Part shown: positions 32,406 through 40,656 of the stretch, piece by piece | How the letters are laid out: every line of letters begins with the position of its first letter | Numbering within the stretch: the first letter of the stretch is position 1 | NCBI GenBank assembly: GCA_016720565.1 | Contig: JADKKJ010000007.1 | Span: 1 to 41,517 of the forward strand | DNA: 41,517 nucleotides | Direction of reading: 5' to 3' | Origin: Chitinophagaceae bacterium | Lineage (GTDB): Bacteria; Bacteroidota; Bacteroidia; Chitinophagales; Chitinophagaceae | Position numbers and translations under genes: made by a program | The notes under the pieces: model-generated | Told to the model about the DNA's origin: nothing | What the model saw: the letters and a program-made list of their open reading frames with translations, nothing else | The model's database searches: none

Positions 32406-34927
32406 TGGGATTAGATACCACAACCAATTTTGATATTGTAAATGCTCAGAACTCCAAAGAGCCTGTAATCATATTGCAAGTTGAGGGTGTGCCGTATGTT
32501 TATTCTTCAGCAACTGTTTTTACAAAAGTTAGGTATGATGACCCTGGTGTGATTTATGATGGCACTTATGTTTATGATGGCCTAAGACCATTAGATTCTG
32601 ATAAGCAAAAGAATTACATAGATCGAAAAGGTTCTAAGGCAACAATATCTCAAAAGCTAGAGCAATGGGATGGCAAGGCTTCGATTGAAACAATGAATAT
32701 AAAGCTGATTGATAAAAATGGATTAATTACTCAGCTCATTACACCAGGAATTATTGTTGATGAAATCTTAAATAAGAAAGTAAAAGTTTATTGGGGTTAT
32801 AAAAACTTAAGTTATCCAGATGATTATCTAAAGATTTTTACTGGATATATTAATCAAATTGATTCTACACCTGGGGCTTATAATTTTAGCTTCACAGATC
32901 CTTCGTCTAAAAGAAAATCTACTATTTTTAATGCTGCCACAACTAAACTTTCAGGCAGTATTAGTAATGTAGATACAACAATTAATATGGATTCAAACAC
33001 CCAGCTATATAGAACAATTCTTAATGGCCTAGGATTAAATGATATGAGCGTTTCAATTGGATTTATTGTTGGTGATGAGATTATTACTTACACCAATTCT
33101 GATTGCGTATCGCAAACTCAAATAATAAATTGTGTTCGCGGGTCCCTTGGCAGTGCGGCAGCATCTCATTCAATTGGTGATGAGGTTTTGCCATTTATTC
33201 ATTTTCAAGATAACCCAGTTAACATTGCTTTAAAGGTAATGCTATCGGGTTGGAATGGTCCTTTTGTTAGCAACATAGTTCTGCGCGGAATAAATAATAT
33301 TGATAGTCTTGGCGCGATTCCTGACACCATTACCTTCTCTCAGGGCGTAGATTTAATTAGGGACTATGGGTTAAATATTGGTGATTTTGTTACGCTAAGT
33401 GGGTCATTGAATGCCCCAAATAATGCCACATTTACAATTACTGATTTCTTAAATGAAAATAGGACGGTGCTGGTTCAACAGACTGGTATTTTGATTCAAG
33501 AAAATCCACCAATTATCACAACGGTTGCAGCATTTAGATCTAAGTATGATGTTTATCCAACATCAGCTGGGCTAAGCTTAACAACGGATGATGTGAGTGT
33601 GTCTAGGCATGAATATTTGCGTGATACTTTTATCCCGATTGTTTTTAAAATGTCTGCAAAAGAATCTGAAAGCTCTGCGAAAACTTGGATTGAAACGCAT
33701 TTATTTAAACCTGTCGGGGCATACGCACTAACTCAGGGATCAAGAATTAGTATGGGTGTTACACATCCACCGCTTACAGATGATTTATCTAAAAAGATTG
33801 ATCAGCATACTGTTGTTAATCCAAAAACCATTACGGTCTCAAGGGGATTGAATTCAAGGTTTTTTTATAACGAGGTTTTGTTTCATTATGCTTACAATGT
33901 AGTAAGTGATACTTTCAATAGGCAGCTTCGTTTTATTGATGCCGATGCTCAAAATAGAATGAAGCAAGTATCTGTGTTAGAGATTGAGGTCAGGGGCCTT
34001 GATGATTCTGCAAACTCTGTGACTGTATTAACTCAAAGAGCCGAGAGAATATTGCAGCGTTATCATTATAGTGCCGAGACTGTTAGCATTTCTTGTTTCT
34101 TTAGTGTTGGAAATACAATTGATGCTGGCGATATTGTTGTTTTAAGTGATGATCCAAATAATCTAGTTTTACAAATACCCAACACTGAAACTGGCGAACG
34201 TGGAATTGTAAATAGAATTATGGAAGTTCAAGAGCGTAGCAAGGATTTAAGCAGTGGCACTTGTAAGTTAAATCTTTTGTCTAACAACGGATTTTCATTC
34301 TCTGATAGATATGCGGTGATTGGCCCTGCGTCTTTTGTTGATGGTACCGGTATAAACACAACCACAAGATTTAAAATAAGAGACTTTACTTTTACCTCAT
34401 TTCCAACGGTTGAGTATAAAAAGTGGGCACCATATAATGGCACAAGAATAATTGTGCATGATGTGAATTACACAACTCAAAGTATTGCTAGATTTTCTGT
34501 AGATGACTCTAATCCTTATTATTTTAATTTGGAGACCCCTCTTTCTTTTGTTCCAACCGATGGGATGATTGTAGAGTTTGCTCCTTATGATGAAGCTAGT
34601 AGCGCAAGTGATTCTTTGGTTAAAGCCACCTTTGCTTATAGATGTCCAGTCGGTACAATATTAAGTGGGTCTAGTTCAAATGTATTTACAGTGAGTGTGC
34701 CTGATGCAGCAAAGTTTCAATCAGCTGAAACTGTATATGTTATGAGTCCAGATGGTAGTAGATTTAGTCCTGATGTGAAGATCTTAAGCATTGTAGGTGG
34801 TATAATAACCATCGGGTCTTTATTCTCATGGTCAACGAATTCAAATTTAGGGTTTACACCGCTTGCGGGTGATGTTGTAATGTTAGGGGGCTTCAAGGAT
34901 GGGGGCTCTGGGTACAGATTAATTTAA
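32405..34927 (+). CDS. Large tail tip/baseplate protein
   Basis: 840 residues. N-terminal beta-rich domain (EPVIILQVEGVPYVYSSAT, KVKVYWGYKNLSYPDDYLKI) resembles tail hub proteins. A middle part (SAKTWIETHLFKPVGAYAL, RFFYNEVLFHYAYNVVSD) resembles tail-associated proteins that follow the distal tail protein. The C-terminal half is beta-rich. No enzymatic motif is seen. Probably the tail hub or part of the tip complex, called by length, position and general pattern. Confidence 0.55.
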   Translation: MGLDTTTNFDIVNAQNSKEPVIILQVEGVPYVYSSATVFTKVRYDDPGVIYDGTYVYDGLRPLDSDKQKNYIDRKGSKATISQKLEQWDGKASIETMNIKLIDKNGLITQLITPGIIVDEILNKKVKVYWGYKNLSYPDDYLKIFTGYINQIDSTPGAYNFSFTDPSSKRKSTIFNAATTKLSGSISNVDTTINMDSNTQLYRTILNGLGLNDMSVSIGFIVGDEIITYTNSDCVSQTQIINCVRGSLGSAAASHSIGDEVLPFIHFQDNPVNIALKVMLSGWNGPFVSNIVLRGINNIDSLGAIPDTITFSQGVDLIRDYGLNIGDFVTLSGSLNAPNNATFTITDFLNENRTVLVQQTGILIQENPPIITTVAAFRSKYDVYPTSAGLSLTTDDVSVSRHEYLRDTFIPIVFKMSAKESESSAKTWIETHLFKPVGAYALTQGSRISMGVTHPPLTDDLSKKIDQHTVVNPKTITVSRGLNSRFFYNEVLFHYAYNVVSDTFNRQLRFIDADAQNRMKQVSVLEIEVRGLDDSANSVTVLTQRAERILQRYHYSAETVSISCFFSVGNTIDAGDIVVLSDDPNNLVLQIPNTETGERGIVNRIMEVQERSKDLSSGTCKLNLLSNNGFSFSDRYAVIGPASFVDGTGINTTTRFKIRDFTFTSFPTVEYKKWAPYNGTRIIVHDVNYTTQSIARFSVDDSNPYYFNLETPLSFVPTDGMIVEFAPYDEASSASDSLVKATFAYRCPVGTILSGSSSNVFTVSVPDAAKFQSAETVYVMSPDGSRFSPDVKILSIVGGIITIGSLFSWSTNSNLGFTPLAGDVVMLGGFKDGGSGYRLI

Positions 34928-34935
34928 AATATTTT

Positions 34936-34951
34936 TAGAAAAGGATTTCTA
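34936..34951 (+). promoter_or_regulatory. Hairpin enclosing the ribosome binding site of 34954
   Basis: TAGAAA and TTTCTA form six pairs with AGGA in the loop, and the ATG lies two bases beyond. The binding site is thus in the loop of a small hairpin, which could modulate translation. Confidence 0.4.
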
Positions 34952-34953
34952 GG

Positions 34954-35412
34954 ATGGCATTTTTACCTTCGACATGGCCTGGATATTTTACAGTAGAAGA
35001 GACAAAATTTAAGGCGGCCGATTCTGAATACACTCAACAAAGATTGGGTCAGACTGCAAACTATTTAAAAGATTCTAATGATGCAATCCTGTTAAATATT
35101 ACAACCCTTGCCAGGGTTGCTGCTGGTACATTTACTTATGGTGCGCTTGGCTTTGGTAACTATACTCAATTTACAACACCAAATGGCAAAGCGATTATTT
35201 CTGTGACAATTGGTGAGATAACTCAGGGAATTACTCCTGGCACATTTGGCGCAGGATTATTTATACCAGGCCAAAATTTTCCTGTGGATACGGGTGGCAT
35301 TGGTAATTTTTTATCGGTAATTGGGACCAGTAGTGAAATTTTAAACCTTAGTGTTAACTTTGGGACATCAACACCAAGATCATTTACTTATAGCATTTTA
35401 TATACACCCTAA
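34954..35412 (+). CDS. Hypothetical tail or fibre-associated protein
   Basis: 152 residues. Helical N-terminus (KAADSEYTQQRLGQTANYLK) then beta-rich (TFTYGALGFGNYTQFTTPNG). No family recognised. Lies between the large tail protein and a small decoration-like gene. Confidence 0.45.
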   Translation: MAFLPSTWPGYFTVEETKFKAADSEYTQQRLGQTANYLKDSNDAILLNITTLARVAAGTFTYGALGFGNYTQFTTPNGKAIISVTIGEITQGITPGTFGAGLFIPGQNFPVDTGGIGNFLSVIGTSSEILNLSVNFGTSTPRSFTYSILYTP

Positions 35413-35431
35413 CTTTTAACAAGGAGTAAGA

Positions 35432-35704
35432 ATGGCAAGAAAAATATTCACAACAGGAGCAGGACAATCTTTAGACTTGCTTGATATTAAGCAAGTGAAA
35501 CACATCACATTAACCGCAGCCGCTGCTGATGCAACAGCTACCATTTATGGAAACGGGGTTGTGGAGTTTGTTATTGCAGTAAAGGCTGGTGAGACTGAAT
35601 TCTTAAATGTTGGGGCATCCTCTGTTCACCAGGCTTCGCATATCATTGCACCGTCAACGGTTGATGTAACTGGTGCGGGCGCATTTTTGAGAATAGAGTT
35701 TTAA
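35432..35704 (+). CDS. Small beta-rich virion-like protein
   Basis: 90 residues with AAGGAG upstream. Strands VKHITLTAAAADATATIYGN, VVEFVIAVKAGETEFLNVGA; resembles small decoration or accessory virion proteins by shape only. Confidence 0.45.
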   Translation: MARKIFTTGAGQSLDLLDIKQVKHITLTAAAADATATIYGNGVVEFVIAVKAGETEFLNVGASSVHQASHIIAPSTVDVTGAGAFLRIEF

Positions 35705-35725
35705 TTAAATTACCTGGGAGGGTAT

Positions 35726-36046
35726 ATGGGTCAAGAAAATGTAAAAAAAGAATTGGATCTAATTATTGCTGCTTACAAAGCGGCTAAATTAGTAATGGCT
35801 GACGGCAAAGTAGACATTGCAGATCTAGGGGCATTAATGCTTTTAGTGCCTGTTATTGGTCCTGCTATTGATGCTATTCCAAAATTAAAAGAAGATTTAA
35901 AAGATCTTGATGCTGCAAGCGCATCTGCTGATGTTGCCTACCTTTTGGGTGGATTAGCATTAGATGATGGCAAAGGAAAATTAGTAATTGAGAAATCAAT
36001 CAATGTACTAGTTGCTGCTTATGATCTTTATCAAGTTGTAAAATAA
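35726..36046 (+). CDS. Hypothetical helical protein
   Basis: 106 residues, all helical, with a hydrophobic stretch (LGALMLLVPVIGPAIDAI) in the middle. GGGAGG lies upstream of the ATG. A terminator follows. A role in lysis or injection is possible, but no family is recognised. Confidence 0.45.
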   Translation: MGQENVKKELDLIIAAYKAAKLVMADGKVDIADLGALMLLVPVIGPAIDAIPKLKEDLKDLDAASASADVAYLLGGLALDDGKGKLVIEKSINVLVAAYDLYQVVK

Positions 36047-36067
36047 TTAGAGAAATCTTTTTATTTT

Positions 36068-36104
36068 AACTAATCCCTTGTGCCATCGCAGGGGGTTGGT
36101 TTTT
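36068..36104 (+). terminator. Intrinsic terminator after the helical protein gene
   Basis: AACTAATCCC pairs with GGGGTTGGTT (two G-T pairs) around a 14-base loop, followed by TTTTT. It closes most of the rightward structural transcript; two genes follow. Confidence 0.75.
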
Positions 36105-36118
36105 AAATTGGGGGCAAT

Positions 36119-36376
36119 ATGTTTGGGAAGATAATGTCTGGGGTAATGGCGGTGTGGTCTTTAGTTAAGCTTTTGCCACTTGCTGGTGGTGGTGTATTTA
36201 TGTGGATTAGGGCAATCCCTGATATGATACGTCTTGCTAAAGAAATTGTCTTAGTAGTTAAGCTTGTAGATGATTATTATGAAAGATGGTCTTTAACTAA
36301 AGATTTTAAAGAAGCAATCAATGCCGCTAGAACTACGGGTGACACAAGCGCTCTTGAGGCAATATTTAAGAAATAA
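36119..36376 (+). CDS. Small membrane protein (holin candidate)
   Basis: 85 residues. A hydrophobic segment near residues 8-30 (AVWSLVKLLPLAGGGVFMWI) is followed by an amphipathic helix (MIRLAKEIVLVVKLVDDYYE) and a charged tail. Its size, membrane segment and position near the end of the late operon fit a holin, but no family is recognised. GGGGG lies about eight bases upstream. Confidence 0.45.
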   Translation: MFGKIMSGVMAVWSLVKLLPLAGGGVFMWIRAIPDMIRLAKEIVLVVKLVDDYYERWSLTKDFKEAINAARTTGDTSALEAIFKK

Positions 36377-36386
36377 GGTGGGGAAG

Positions 36387-36725
36387 ATGAAACTATGTTT
36401 AATGATTTGCTCTATGTTTATTATGTCTTGTGGTTGCATACCAAAGAAAAATCAACCACATTATTCGCCAGCATTGTACGCAGGATCTTCAGCAATCGGC
36501 GGCATAGTAAGAAAGCAATCTAATGAACAGATGTCTTGTTTAAGTCCAAAGTTTGATGATTACGTTGCAATGACTTATCAAGATTTATCGTGTGTTTATT
36601 TTACTTTTGTACAAAATTGTGTGGCATTTAAAGATCCAAAGCCTACTTGTCCCCATGTAACAAGAGAAGAGATTCAAAAGCAGATTGATTATTTGCACGC
36701 ATATTTAAAACAAGTAAAACAATAA
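36387..36725 (+). CDS. Lipoprotein with conserved cysteines
   Basis: 112 residues from the ATG at 36387, after GTGGGG. Signal MKLCLMICSMFIMSC ends in a lipobox-like FIMSC followed by Gly. The mature part has five further cysteines (for example QMSCLSPKFDDY, LSCVYFTFVQNC), suggesting disulphides in the periplasm. It is the last rightward gene and meets the metallophosphoesterase gene tail to tail, one base apart. It could be a lysis or superinfection-exclusion lipoprotein; this is inference. Confidence 0.6.
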   Translation: MKLCLMICSMFIMSCGCIPKKNQPHYSPALYAGSSAIGGIVRKQSNEQMSCLSPKFDDYVAMTYQDLSCVYFTFVQNCVAFKDPKPTCPHVTREEIQKQIDYLHAYLKQVKQ

Positions 36726-36726
36726 A

Positions 36727-37401
36727 TCATTCCATTGGAATAAAGATTGCGTACTTTCCACCAACTACAATGCCTGCGCCTAGCGTTGGTTTGTTGGCCA
36801 TATTTTTAGCATAGGCAAATGCATACTTGCTTGGATCAATTAGACAGCCAACATTCATTCCAAAGATTTGTCCATTTGGAGTATTGGAGTAAATCACCCC
36901 ACCATTGGTGTGAAGATGCCCTATGACAGTTGATTGTCTAAATGCCATTGCAGCCTTAAGAGCGCCCTGTGCCCCAGAAAATCCTTCCCCATGAATATAC
37001 CTGACGCCATCTATTTCCCAGTAGTCGCGCCATTCCCAACCAATTGGAGCTTCCATCCACTCTCTATAATCTTTAAAGAACTTTGTTGATAGTCCAAACT
37101 CAAAGCCTTGTCGGTAAGGGCGTGATGTGTGATTTGAAACACAACTCATTACATTTGGAAATTCTTTATAGAATGGTTTAAGTTTATCTATTGCAAGAAT
37201 AAGCTCATCACCAATTGATCTACCGTCTGGATTCTTTGGCCATCTACCCATGGCGTGCATGTCTAGTTCATCACCAATACAAACAACTTTTGTAGGTTTA
37301 TATTTCTTTTTCAATTGAACTAGGAACTCTAAAGCATTGGGGTGATGAAATGGAATGTGTAAATCGCTCGTCACTAGAACAACTTCTTTACCATTTACCA
37401 T
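36727..37401 (-). CDS. Calcineurin-like metallophosphoesterase
   Basis: 224 residues. Metal-binding motifs in order: TSDLHIPFHH near 12-21, GDELDMH near 43-49, SNHTSRP near 88-94, YIHGEG near 135-140, GHLHTN near 161-166. These match the metallophosphoesterase signature (DxH, GDxxD, NH, H, HxH). Phage enzymes of this kind act on nucleotides or end phosphates; the substrate is unknown here. No strong ribosome binding site is seen before the ATG. Last gene of the leftward transcription unit. Confidence 0.85.
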   Translation of the reverse strand: MVNGKEVVLVTSDLHIPFHHPNALEFLVQLKKKYKPTKVVCIGDELDMHAMGRWPKNPDGRSIGDELILAIDKLKPFYKEFPNVMSCVSNHTSRPYRQGFEFGLSTKFFKDYREWMEAPIGWEWRDYWEIDGVRYIHGEGFSGAQGALKAAMAFRQSTVIGHLHTNGGVIYSNTPNGQIFGMNVGCLIDPSKYAFAYAKNMANKPTLGAGIVVGGKYAIFIPME

Positions 37402-37451
37402 AGTGAGAGTGTAACTGTGTTATTTGATTTAATTAGTCTAGATTCTAAGTC

Positions 37452-37467
37452 GGGCCCTTTCGGGCCC
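37452..37467. promoter_or_regulatory. GGGCCC-GAAA-GGGCCC hairpin
   Basis: On the minus strand six G-C pairs close a GAAA (GNRA) loop, a very stable RNA hairpin. It lies in the 110-base gap before the metallophosphoesterase gene, without a T run. It may protect the mRNA 5' end or weaken read-through. Confidence 0.5.
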
Positions 37468-37511
37468 TAACCCATGCAAGCAAGTTGTGGAGACAAGGTG
37501 ACCGGGCTGAG

Positions 37512-37883
37512 TTAATTAAATATGTCAAAGCGACATGCTGCAAGCATTTTCTTTGTAGAAAACGTGGCATTGATAAGCTCCTCATTGTTTGCGATTCTTT
37601 GATAAAAGCCATGATCAATATCAACCCAAGAGCACACGTCTTGGATGTGTTTACTATTTAGAGTTTGCATTAGTAGATGTAAATTGTATTTTGGTATTTT
37701 GGTAAGCTTTTCTTTTTCAAAGTCTTGTAGTCTATTGTTGTCATATATTTTTTTAATGGTTTGTTTTTCTGATAAAATATCAAGCATTAGATTAAGTAGT
37801 ACGGTACACCACAATTTACTTTCTGGTGATATGTCAATGTTGTCAAAATTCTTATGCTCATCATAAGCCTTTTTATCTTCCAT
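37512..37883 (-). CDS. Hypothetical protein
   Basis: 123 residues, helical, with SPESKLWCTVLLNLMLDILS and CSWVDIDHGFYQRIANNEEL. This second phrase is the sort seen in phage proteins of unknown function encoded near replication genes. No family recognised; no strong ribosome binding site. Confidence 0.5.
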   Translation of the reverse strand: MEDKKAYDEHKNFDNIDISPESKLWCTVLLNLMLDILSEKQTIKKIYDNNRLQDFEKEKLTKIPKYNLHLLMQTLNSKHIQDVCSWVDIDHGFYQRIANNEELINATFSTKKMLAACRFDIFN

Positions 37884-37940
37884 TAAACAATGAGAGTATG
37901 GCTTAATTTGTAAGTCAAAAAGAATGTTTGGGGCTATGCC

Positions 37941-38147
37941 TTAGTCGTGATGAATGTAATTACGAGCCACCATGATGTCTTTAATGACATGATCCATTGA
38001 TGGTGTTTCTTTCTTAATTACTTGTCTTGTTAATTTAAGAAGGCTTTGGCGTTGTTTGTATGTAATGCCATCGAGATTATAAGATCTGCCAAATATTTGA
38101 TTTAAGTTTTCTGCTAATTCTGATTCTAAGTATGTCCCCAAGCTCAT
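37941..38147 (-). CDS. Hypothetical protein
   Basis: 68 residues, helical (ESELAENLNQIFGRSYNLDG, KQRSLLKLTRQVIKKETPSM). Start overlaps the stop of the next upstream gene. Function unknown. Confidence 0.5.
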   Translation of the reverse strand: MSLGTYLESELAENLNQIFGRSYNLDGITYKQRQSLLKLTRQVIKKETPSMDHVIKDIMVARNYIHHD

Positions 38148-38485
38148 GTTGTCACCAGTTCCTTTTGTCTTTTTTTAAATGTAGAACTTTTTAAAGTACG
38201 AAACTCTTTATATGTACCATCTTCTTTAAACTCAGCCCAATAATTAAGCTGTTTTATATTGTATACTATAATCCTCTTGCTGTAGTAATTGGGGTATCCG
38301 ATAATACCACATATTCTTACTGCTGTTTTATTTTTAATTACCTTTTTAAAAACTTCTATCTCTAGATCTATTAAGCTATATTTTTTATAAGATATGATTT
38401 TATCAATATCTGTTTTTGACATTCTTTCACATTTCTCATTAAGAATATCTTTGTGGTTTCGCACAGCTTCTTTAAATGAAATCAT
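38144..38485 (-). CDS. Hypothetical basic protein
   Basis: 113 residues, rich in Lys and Ile, with an alpha/beta pattern (RICGIIGYPNYYSKRIIVYN). Its C-terminus is highly basic (STFKKRQKELV). No family recognised. The 5' part repeats, broken, at the left contig end. Confidence 0.5.
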   Translation of the reverse strand: MISFKEAVRNHKDILNEKCERMSKTDIDKIISYKKYSLIDLEIEVFKKVIKNKTAVRICGIIGYPNYYSKRIIVYNIKQLNYWAEFKEDGTYKEFRTLKSSTFKKRQKELVTT

Positions 38486-38506
38486 TTTTTATTCTTCTCT
38501 TCTCCA

Positions 38507-38713
38507 TTACAACCACCCCACAAAATCATATTTTTCTTTTAACTCTTTTAACGAAAAAGCTCCAGACATCCAGTAATCCAAATATTCATGATAAGAGCAG
38601 CCATTTCCAAAAATATCCGTATTTGCGGTAGGCATTGATATTCTATAGTTGTCTTCCTCATCAATCCACAGCGCAGGTCTTTTCATAAGTTGTTTAAGTG
38701 AGGGCTTTTTCAT
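38507..38713 (-). CDS. Hypothetical protein
   Basis: 68 residues, with DIFGNGCSYHEYLDYWMSGA in the middle. Its start lies two bases from the methyltransferase stop. No family recognised. Confidence 0.5.
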   Translation of the reverse strand: MKKPSLKQLMKRPALWIDEEDNYRISMPTANTDIFGNGCSYHEYLDYWMSGAFSLKELKEKYDFVGWL

Positions 38714-38714
38714 T

Positions 38715-39218
38715 TTATATTTTCCTTTCTACAGTAACCAAGGTATCATTATGGTGTCCACCGTGTGAAACGATCATAATTTCAATTTTCTCCCATCCTC
38801 TGTTTTTACAAAATCCAGTAGTGTTCCAACCAAAAGAAATAGCAAGGGATCCGGTCGGTAGTTTTGGATTTATAGCGTCCATTACCCTAGTATAAAAGTT
38901 GTAACTTGTATCAATTGATTTTGCTTTTATTCCTAAAGACTTATAGTGCTCACTCACTTGTCTATACGAATATGGTGGGTCAAATAAAATCCCCTTTAAT
39001 GGAACATCTATTTGTTTACAAAAATCCTCGGCGTCCATACAAAATCTAGCGTTTCTTGCGGGGTTCATATCGTTAGTGTATATGGCTGGACTATTTTTGC
39101 CAGCAAAAGGGTCGCACCACTCATGAGGGTCAGTGACATATCTATTGAGTAATTCTTTGATAGGTTTTATAGAAAAAGTCCACGCGCTTGCTGTAGCAAA
39201 ATGTCTGGTTATAATCAT
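38715..39218 (-). CDS. DNA adenine methyltransferase-like protein (DPPYS)
   Basis: 167 residues from the ATG at 39218, with GGAAGGAAAG upstream; a start at 39236 is possible. The protein shows a degenerate motif I region (EWCDPFAGKNSPA), the catalytic-type LFDPPYSYRQVSEHY at about 85-100, LAISFGWNTTGFCK and VSHGGHHNDTLVTVE. This is a compact phage family annotated as N6-adenine methyltransferase. It is much shorter than typical enzymes and lacks a recognition domain, so activity is uncertain. It may alter phage DNA together with the ParB-domain enzyme. Confidence 0.7.
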   Translation of the reverse strand: MIITRHFATASAWTFSIKPIKELLNRYVTDPHEWCDPFAGKNSPAIYTNDMNPARNARFCMDAEDFCKQIDVPLKGILFDPPYSYRQVSEHYKSLGIKAKSIDTSYNFYTRVMDAINPKLPTGSLAISFGWNTTGFCKNRGWEKIEIMIVSHGGHHNDTLVTVERKI

Positions 39219-39466
39219 TTTATACTTTCCTTCCATTGATCTAATATATTATCAGCCTTAATATTTATATATTCACAAGATGATTCATTTTTAATTTCTT
39301 CTATAAAGTTCACCAACACCTGCGCACGATTGATCATTTCGGCTTGAGCTGCGTTCCAGCCATTTTTATATACTCGTTGAAAAGTTAATCTCTCTTCATT
39401 TGGCATTGAATATGGAATGGATACAGATTTTTCATCCCTAATTTCTTCAAGTGTCTTTTGGCTCAT
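39215..39466 (-). CDS. Hypothetical protein
   Basis: 83 residues, helical, with GWNAAQAEMINRAQVLVNFI, the kind of small phage protein with a GWNxAxAEM phrase found in many early operons. Ends overlapping the methyltransferase start by four bases. Truncated in the left copy by the deletion. Confidence 0.55.
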   Translation of the reverse strand: MSQKTLEEIRDEKSVSIPYSMPNEERLTFQRVYKNGWNAAQAEMINRAQVLVNFIEEIKNESSCEYINIKADNILDQWKESIK

Positions 39467-39636
39467 AATATCCCCAAATAATTAGTTAAAAAAGCGAATG
39501 GGCCAAGTACAAAATAAACTAATAGCCAAAACAAAGCATTGAGCAAATTAATTTCTAAAAATTTATTTAACTTTAAAACCCACTGAATAAAACCAATGCT
39601 TAACCAAATTATTACTATGTCTAAAAATGTTATCAT
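39463..39636 (-). CDS. Small two-segment membrane protein
   Basis: 57 residues with hydrophobic segments TFLDIVIIWLSIGFIQWVL and LLNALFWLLVYFVLGPFAFL. It overlaps the HTH gene stop and the next gene's start, so it is part of the same operon. Absent from the left copy. Confidence 0.55.
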   Translation of the reverse strand: MITFLDIVIIWLSIGFIQWVLKLNKFLEINLLNALFWLLVYFVLGPFAFLTNYLGIL

Positions 39637-39833
39637 TTTACAAGCCTTTCAAATTTCACATTGAAAGCAGTTAGTATCGCGCAGGTTGATTCAAGACTTG
39701 GAATCCTCTCACCATTGACTATCTGTGAAACCGCTGCCTGAGTCATATTACATTTCTCGGCAGCCGCGGCCTGCGTGAGGCCAAGGAAGTCGATTATTTC
39801 TTTGAAGTTTTTACCTATGTTTTTAGTGGTCAT
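39633..39833 (-). CDS. Cro/CI-like helix-turn-helix regulator
   Basis: 66 residues. An XRE-type HTH spans about 10-60 (NFKEIIDFLGLTQAAAAEKC, NMTQAAVSQIVNGERIPSLE). A strong AAAGGAGAGGG lies upstream. No dimerisation domain follows, so it is Cro-like rather than a full CI. Nearby GTAC palindromes (40657-40682) could be its site; that is a guess. In the left copy all but the first 21 codons are missing. Confidence 0.8.
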   Translation of the reverse strand: MTTKNIGKNFKEIIDFLGLTQAAAAEKCNMTQAAVSQIVNGERIPSLESTCAILTAFNVKFERLVK

Positions 39834-39906
39834 TTTTCTTCACCCTCTCCTTTAATAATCTTCAATGCTTATTTATGCCCGAACAGAAGGCAGATTAAAC
39901 GTGCGA

Positions 39907-40083
39907 TCACGTGGCTTGCTCCAAAAGTTGAATAGCAAAATCAAGTCCGTCAATTTTAAACTGCGCAACAAGATCGTCTAGTTTTGAACAATTATCCAGT
40001 TCTTCATTCTTAAACTTTTCTCTTTGTTCTGCTAAGATTATTTTAGCCGCCTTTAATATAGAAATAGCATCTTCGTATTTCAT
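39907..40083 (-). CDS. Hypothetical helical protein
   Basis: 58 residues (KYEDAISILKAAKIILAEQR, KLDDLVAQFKIDGLDFAIQL). Helical throughout. A GTG-initiated 13-codon frame overlaps its stop and precedes the HTH gene. No family recognised. Confidence 0.5.
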   Translation of the reverse strand: MKYEDAISILKAAKIILAEQREKFKNEELDNCSKLDDLVAQFKIDGLDFAIQLLEQAT

Positions 40084-40084
40084 C

Positions 40085-40300
40085 TTACACTTCCCCCAAA
40101 TCCCGTTTTACTTTTTCTGATCTATTCATTTCTTCTATTTCGTCTTTCATAAAATTATTAAAGTGGTCGTTGAAATCTTTGTGAAGTCCTTTTTCAAAAC
40201 AATCACCGCACCACATATACATTCCGTCTGTGTCTACCCTATTAACTTTACAGTCTGGGCAAATCATCGGCTCTTCAGCTCCGTTTCCACCACGCATCAT
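40085..40300 (-). CDS. Zinc-ribbon small protein
   Basis: 71 residues. Two CxxC pairs (CPDC near 14 and CGDC near 31) suggest a zinc ribbon, followed by an acidic helical tail (KDEIEEMNRSEKVKRD). Possibly binds RNA polymerase or DNA; no family recognised. Start overlaps the upstream stop by four bases. Confidence 0.6.
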   Translation of the reverse strand: MMRGGNGAEEPMICPDCKVNRVDTDGMYMWCGDCFEKGLHKDFNDHFNNFMKDEIEEMNRSEKVKRDLGEV

Positions 40301-40593
40301 ACGTTCTCCAAATCCCGTTTTGCCTTGGCCATTGCTTCATGGGCTATATTGTCACATTGCCTTCCAGCATCGTTTTCCCAAGACCATCTAATTTCTTCTA
40401 ATGATTTTAATAGTCCTGCAATCACCGCTTGTTGACGATCAAATGCGCTTTTTTCAATTACTTTAAATCTTTTAGAGCCAATTTCAAAAGGAATAGTCTC
40501 TGTAGAATTTGCATCCTCAGCAAGACGATACCCACTATTATCCTCACCAATTTCAAAAACATAAAACTCTCTCGGCTTTTTAATCTCGCTCAT
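40297..40593 (-). CDS. Hypothetical protein
   Basis: 98 residues: a beta-rich first half (REFYVFEIGEDNSGYRLAED) and a helical second half (AVIAGLLKSLEEIRWSWEND). AGGA precedes the ATG. Resembles small early phage proteins of unknown role. Confidence 0.5.
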   Translation of the reverse strand: MSEIKKPREFYVFEIGEDNSGYRLAEDANSTETIPFEIGSKRFKVIEKSAFDRQQAVIAGLLKSLEEIRWSWENDAGRQCDNIAHEAMAKAKRDLENV

Positions 40594-40656
40594 TTTATAT
40601 CCTATACGTTATCAATCTCTGCTTTGTTTATAATGGTTATGTTATTCTTTACAACC

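Noticed and set aside
37441..37500. cos or pac site at the GGGCCC inverted repeat
   Set aside because: No evidence of a genome end here, and the terminase genes lie far away; the hairpin has simpler explanations.
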